This document shows, piece by piece, positions 57,935 through 64,000 of a stretch of 64,000 nucleotides of DNA. Positions within the stretch are counted from its first letter, which is position 1, and each line of letters starts with the position of its first letter. A program made the position numbers and the translations under genes. The notes beneath the pieces are model-generated. The model searched no databases. It worked only from the letters and a program-made list of their open reading frames with translations, and was not told the DNA's origin. Source of the stretch: Apteryx mantelli (taxonomy: Eukaryota > Chordata > Aves > Apterygiformes > Apterygidae); the NCBI RefSeq assembly GCF_036417845.1, contig NC_089978.1:89708007-89772006 (forward strand), read 5' to 3'.

Positions 57935-60900
57935 ATTTTCCCACTATCTTATGGGGAATTTATCTGCTGTGTTTTTATTCTCTGAAATGTGCAGCTTCTG
58001 TTCCTGGCCTTCTCTGTGAGATTACACACACAGGCATGATTATGATATGACTTTCTGTTGCACTGTTTTCTTTTCATGTACACCTGGCAGATGGTGGTGC
58101 CTATTAGCTCTGAAGATGAGCACTAAGCAATAATGCCTGCTCATTGTCACACTGGATCAGGAATAGCATCGGCTGCATTCCCAAGTATTTACTCTTTGTC
58201 TGGAGTTCCTCAGATATTTCAATGCCAACCATACATCAGAACTATAAGAGCTGAGGTGACAATTCAAAATATGAAAATCATTGCAGAGTAAATGAAGCAA
58301 ATGATCGTTTTTGACAAATACACATGAGTGTTGCACTCAGAAATCTGGCTTGAATGTTTCTAAATAATTAAATTTATCTACCTCAGTGACTACATTTGAA
58401 TTGCAAATTACTTCTCAAACTCAGTCCTGTCGCATACGTGTATACCTGTCAATATTCACTGTTCTCACTGCCTGCTATCTCTAAGGTGCCCAAGCACCTT
58501 TGGGCAAGTATATTCAAGTAGAGCACCCAAGGGTGAAAACACTGGGCACAGCTCCTCAGAGCCACATTAGCAGTGCTACTCAGGATTATGTTGCTCTCCT
58601 TCCTGGCGCTTTGTTTGAGCGCCTTTAACTCAGTGCTGCATTGTGCAATCTGCTCATCACCTATGAAGCAGCCGGTAGTGCCAAGGACAGGGCTCCAGAG
58701 GTATGGATGCCTATGCAAACTTAACTTAGCTCCATTATGTATGTATTATGTTACCCTTTAGTTACCTGGTCATACACTATCATCTCCTCAGCACTCCTGT
58801 CCTACTTCTCTGTACACAGAAGAGAGGGTGCATAACTGCCCAGCTGATATTCTTCTCTGAAAGAATGGTGAAAGACTATCCAACGCTTTTACAGTTAATT
58901 CACCATATTGTTTTCATCTTTGTTCTATGCTTCACTTGATGCTTCACTTATTATACATTATTCAAATCCTGCTGTAGAGACAGCATTATTCATTTTCCTG
59001 TGTATGTATATGAACATTTTCCCAAATCAGCGACTTTGTTCTCCCAAACGTCCGGTGAGATGAGACGGCTTCCTTATGTCCAGTTTACAAATAGGGGTTT
59101 GAGACACAGAGGTATTAATCATCAAAGGACTAACTAATTTGAAATGTCTACAGCATGGCTATTTTTAAAGAACCTGGCATTTTATTGCACTGTATTTCTT
59201 CAGAGCCAAGCACAGCTCCCTGGGACTCCGTTGGAAACTCCAAGTGTTCTTCTTTTCATTTCAAGAAGTCAGACCTACAGGTTCAGATAAGAAATCCAGA
59301 AATCGAGGAATGCACAGGCATCACCTGTGAAAAATGTCACTGAAGTGACAAGTTAAATCTCCATGGAATTCCTCGCCAGCCTCAGGAAGAAAATTATCCA
59401 TGGCAGTATTTAACAGCCCATCCCCAGAGACTCTCCTTTCTCCATCTTATTCACCACAGACTTTCCCAATTCCTGCAGCAAATGATATAGACGTCCAAGA
59501 GGCAATGGCCTCTTCTCGCTCCCCTGCCCAGGCACCTTGGCGAGTCCATGGAAAAAGCTGTGCATGGGCAGGTAGCTAAAGACTGCACTTGCCACGCACC
59601 ATTCGAGAGGGTGAAGTCAGGGTTGCACAGTGACAGAAGCTCTGATGCAATCAAATCTGCAGCAAAAGCAGCCGGTATTGGCCCCCTGGAAATCTGCTTT
59701 TCCTTCTGCTCCATGTCGCACCCTAACCCCATGCAGACAGAGTGAAATAAGTAAGCAGAAACCGTCTTTCAGGGACTAGTGACCTCCTCAGCCTGGGGTC
59801 CATTTTCACAGGGAGAGTGAGAGACAAGCCCTAACACCAGCTAGCTAAACTCTTCACCCAGCGTTCAAGCCCTGCTCTAAAGATCTCCCGTGATAAAATG
59901 CTGGGAGCTTTTGCTTTTTTTAAGCAAGGCAATCGTCTCCTTCTTGCAAACAGTCAAATTATTTTAGGTTGAACTACTGAGAATAAAAATTGTGCGTGCA
60001 TTTTTACAGTGAAAGCTTTAAATCAAAACTATTAAATCTTGGCAAAGTTATAAAAAATAGGATTTTATGCAATTTTATGCATATTACTCCATCCCGGAGT
60101 GAGGCTTGATTAACAGACTGCATTATTTAAGCAGAGCTTTTGCAAACAAAACAATGTGCATGTGGGACCTGGAGAACCAGCTAACCCCAGCTGATAAAAT
60201 AGTGCCTGCAGGATTACACTATTATTTGTGTAATTTCCTCAGTCAGGCAGCCAATCCTCTGCTAATCAGAGATTGCAGGGGTAAACTCTTTGTATAGCGT
60301 CCTTTTTCCACATCCAAAGGTAAAATCCAAAGCCTTTTAGCAACAATTTCTATTTACCCTTTCCACTAACAGGTAACACATAAGCCAGGACACACTCTTC
60401 AAAGTGTTTTCAGCACTCTCTGTAATGCTAAACTACACTGACCTAATCCCAACTGAATGAGATAATTGCATCCACCTGTACTATAAAGGGACTTTACAGA
60501 CAGCTTCAGTCAACATAACCAGCATCTGCTCTGCAAACATCATACCTGCTCCTCACACCTACAAGTTGTTATGGCTGAACAACAGAAGTAATTTTTACTA
60601 AGATCCTATTAGCCCAGCTACCAATTTAGGCACATATAATAGAAAACTATCCAGCAACTATAGCAGAGCTAGCACCATCTGTCACAGTTATTGGTATTCT
60701 GGGAGCTACTAAGATCACCGATAGCCTTGGGGAGAGGGGGAGGTTTGTGTGTATGCATTCTGTGTATTTTAAGAAGTTTCGACAAAATTGTCCTATCTGT
60801 CAAACAAAGAAAGGAATTTATACTGATTCCAGGTGACTTTATTACTGCAGCTGGGGACATATGCTGAGTAACCACACTGCCTGACTCACAGCGTATAGTC

Positions 60901-62380
60901 CTAACCTTTCAGGATTGCTATATACCCTTTTAAACACAGAAAGACACATCTTTTTGTGGCACATCTAAATTGCTATTTAGGCCCAAGTCTGAGGCTGGGA
61001 CCGGTACCCAGCCTAGCAAGACTCCTGAGCTAACCCAGCATTGTGAAGGCCAAATTAATGCTTGGCCATCACTGCCTGAATGCCCCCATACAGCCTGAGA
61101 CACGCTTGTGCTCAGGCTGGACCTCGTGCAACTGGACCTTCAAGGTACACCAGCAGCAGAAGGGAGGCGTTGCAAAAAAAATTATAGCTAGGCAGGGTGC
61201 TGCCAGATACTCACTTGCAAAACAGTAGTAGTGGTTTAAGGAGTTATTCTCTCAGCAGTGAAGTCCCTCTCACTCAACTGAGGTGGATTCGTCATCACTG
61301 AAATTAGAAGTGCGATAGGGGGAGGTAGAAAACACTCAGGTGGCAAAAACTTCTTAAATAGCTTCAAGCTCTTTCATGTGCCAGTAGGATCTGTGTCCCA
61401 AGTTCATTTGTGGCTGGCTGTTAGTGCCCCAGTGCTGCTGGCACAGCCCTTAAGGAGAGATTTCAAACTCCCTATGTGCCACAGGGGCATCTGGTCCTGC
61501 AGGAGCTTGAGGCCATCGTGACCATGGGCTTGGGCTGACAGCTGTAATGCAAAAATAGATGTGAGGTCCAGTGGCTTCTTCTGAATTGAGGCTGAGGGTG
61601 GCCCTTAATGAGAAATGCAGCGGCCATAGACCTAGTTAATAACAGAAATGAAGATGCCCCATTCACAGAAGTAAAGGATCTGGCCCAAAAGGGTGTCCAC
61701 ACCAGAGGTTTGTACCACCTACCCTGGCCTTGCTCGTAGCGTTTTCGTACAGGTGGCCTTTCTCAGTCCCGTCAGCTGGCCATGGCTCAAGACTGGGCGC
61801 CTGGGGCTGTCCATGCCCCCCGGCGCTTGTGACAGCCTGCATGGCTTACGGAAATCACCCAAGCAGCCCTGGGCTCTCAGAAACCATGCATCAGGCCACA
61901 TAAGGTTGTTTTTAAGAATTATAGGATTTTTTTTTAATTTAAAACTTATCCCCTTTTACACTGTGATTTCTGAGTCATTGGAGTCCCCCTTCCCAAGCTG
62001 TTCTCCTTGACTATGAAAGCCTGAAGCATACTTTCCTAATAATGACATATCATAACATGACTTCAGATATGGAAGCTTGAAGGAAAACACCAAATGTTGT
62101 GACTTGTGTAAAAAAACTCCCAGAGTTGCCAACACCAGCTGTCTCATGTAGATGCTCAGCACGTTTAACTCCTACTCACTGGGGGCAGCCACATCTCTGG
62201 CAATCAGGCCTTTCACTTTTCTTCCATTTCTCTGCTCTGAAATGGTGATCTTTCATTAAAATGACAGGTGGGAGTCTACAGATCTCAATTAATATTTGTT
62301 AACTACTTGGAGGAAAATTGATAAAATATGTATGGAATGTTATTATACACACACCAAAATAATTAAAAGGAGGTTCAAGA

Positions 62381-62427
62381 ACATATACATACATATATAT
62401 TTATATATATATATATGCATATATATG
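62381..62427 (+). repeat. TA-rich microsatellite
   Basis: An imperfect run of ATAC and AT units ('catatatatttatatata', then 'tgcatatatatg'), about 47 bases. Confidence 0.8.
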
Positions 62428-64000
62428 TTTTTCTCAAGAAGCTAATGAAAAATTATTTGGTTTCATCCCCTTCTGATATAGTTACTTTCTGATTAGGAAA
62501 AGCATCATCAATTATTTCACTGCTTGTTATAAGAAACACTAGAGGAAATATAAGGGATGCCTTTGCTGAAATAATTATCTTTTTGACATAGCATTATATA
62601 TGTGTTTCTTTGTTTAGGTATCCTGCAGGCTAATAAAATCAAGAGCCAGATGCCTAGAGACAAACTGGCTATTTCCTGTCAATAAAATGTAATGCTGCAC
62701 AGTTAATTTGTAGGAAACACTGACACCATTAAACGCTTTGAGCTGCCTGTGCTACTCATCTCTGCAATTGTTATCTTACACTGGCAGCATTGCTGTCATT
62801 ACAGCCCTACTACCACAGAGTATTTCTCCATAAGGAAAGAAGAGGAGTTTATCTAAATGAGAGCCATGAGCAATATAAGATGGTTCTGCACCAAAAAAAG
62901 ATCCATGTGGCTTTGAATTTGCTTAGTCATTCGCCAAGTCATTTTGCTTTTAGAGGCTTCACTATGTTCACGCATAAAACCAGGATATTTTTATAAATGT
63001 CTGAATAATGCCAGTGCTCTGCAGCTGTTTGGTGCTGCTTGCAAACTGGCATTAGTGCTGGTAAAGATCCCTCTGATCGGACTAAATGCTCATCTAAGCA
63101 GCTACACATTTGTTAGCAGACAACTTGAGAGAAGACAAATAGTGAAAAAATAATCTAAAAAAAATCACTCCCATCATCCTATATTTCTCCTGCATCTCTA
63201 TAATTCTTATAAAGGTCCTTCTGTTCTCTGGGTTTTGGTTAAGAAACGTCTATGCTCCAGCCTACTTTGAAATATAACCATGAGATGCTTATTGTTACTA
63301 GCAGAGTTACTAATTACAGAAGAACTGTTGCCCTACCATACATAAGCTGCATTATGTTTTATCATGTTCTTTAACATGAGAAACATGTGGTATTGCCCTG
63401 AAATGTTTACGACCTACTCTGTTTTTAAAACTTGACATTTATGAGGTTCTTCAAAAAAAAACAGTAATTTTGGCTCTAAGGGCTAAGTAATTAAAAATTA
63501 GTCTAAAAGATGCCCACGTTTTGAGCTTTTGAGGCCCTTCTATTAGCAACAACAAAGCAGAGAAAAAGGAAACATAAAAATACTGAAAGTTTGGTGGGTT
63601 CTCAGTGGCTCTGTATTTATTTCACTCACTAACAGCAACCTTCAAAATTCTGACTTTTGACAGGCAATCAAGAGAAAACAAAATTTCTGACAGTTTCTCA
63701 CATTCTTCAACACAACATGGAAGCTATCTGAAACAACTCAAGATATCACCAGCTCACACAAACCCCTCACAAAGGATCCCTGCCTCCAAAGCCAAGGAGG
63801 TGAAAATAACATTTACTGGGCTTTTTTATGTTAAATATCTTTTAGATAGTCACTGCCAGTTTGCTGAAGACCAGGACCTTCTATCAAGTTGGAAGTCCTG
63901 AACTGGCTAACAACAACTGGTTTAATGGAAATGAAGCTCTTCTGTTCATTTATCAAAGCTGGTGACGCCCATGGACTGTCCAGCCCACTCCCAAGTAGCT

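Larger units (their letters stand above)
44061..64000. other. Downstream non-coding DNA
   Basis: No gene is recognised on either strand. All open frames are short, unrelated to known families and not supported by splice structure or codon bias. Contents are a CR1 fragment, two TA-rich microsatellites, purine-rich stretches, a 15-bp G-rich tandem repeat, a hairpin with a GCAA repeat, and a CpG-enriched patch near 51190-51360. Part of this region could still be transcribed as an extended 3' UTR. Confidence 0.7.

Overview
The window looks like a piece of a sauropsid genome, most likely a bird. Three things suggest this: long AT-rich non-coding DNA around one multi-exon gene, two degraded CR1 LINE fragments, and MIR-type core SINE remnants, with no Alu, B1/B2 or L1 recognised. 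The species cannot be fixed from the sequence. There are no bacterial genes, operons, CRISPR arrays or mobile gene clusters.

The only gene I can support is PTCHD1 (Patched domain-containing protein 1), on the + strand. It has three coding exons: 4418-4768, 17874-18534 and 36782-38436. The two introns are 13,105 and 18,247 bases, both with GT..AG ends. The spliced frame is 2,667 bases and encodes 888 residues, the same length as the mammalian protein as I remember it, with no frameshift or internal stop. The product is a roughly 12-pass neuronal membrane protein with a sterol-sensing domain and a C-terminal PDZ ligand (ITTV).

Layout. 1-3470: upstream DNA with one MIR remnant. About 3470-4990: a strong CpG island holding the promoter, the 5' UTR and exon 1. 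It contains a perfect 15-bp inverted repeat, a G14 run, a CA/CG alternating tract and several upstream ATGs. 4769-17873: intron 1. 17874-18534: exon 2. 18535-36781: intron 2, with a minus-strand CR1 fragment, a MIR remnant and simple repeats. 36782-38436: the last coding exon. From 38437: 3' UTR with candidate poly(A) signals, the best at 44037. From there to 64000: non-coding sequence with a plus-strand CR1 fragment, TA microsatellites and small tandem repeats.

I did not find an undescribed biological system. The points most worth following are the hairpin in the CpG island, the upstream start codons and N-terminal extension, the missing RND/Patched acidic residues in the membrane core, and an open reading frame that continues from exon 2 into intron 2.
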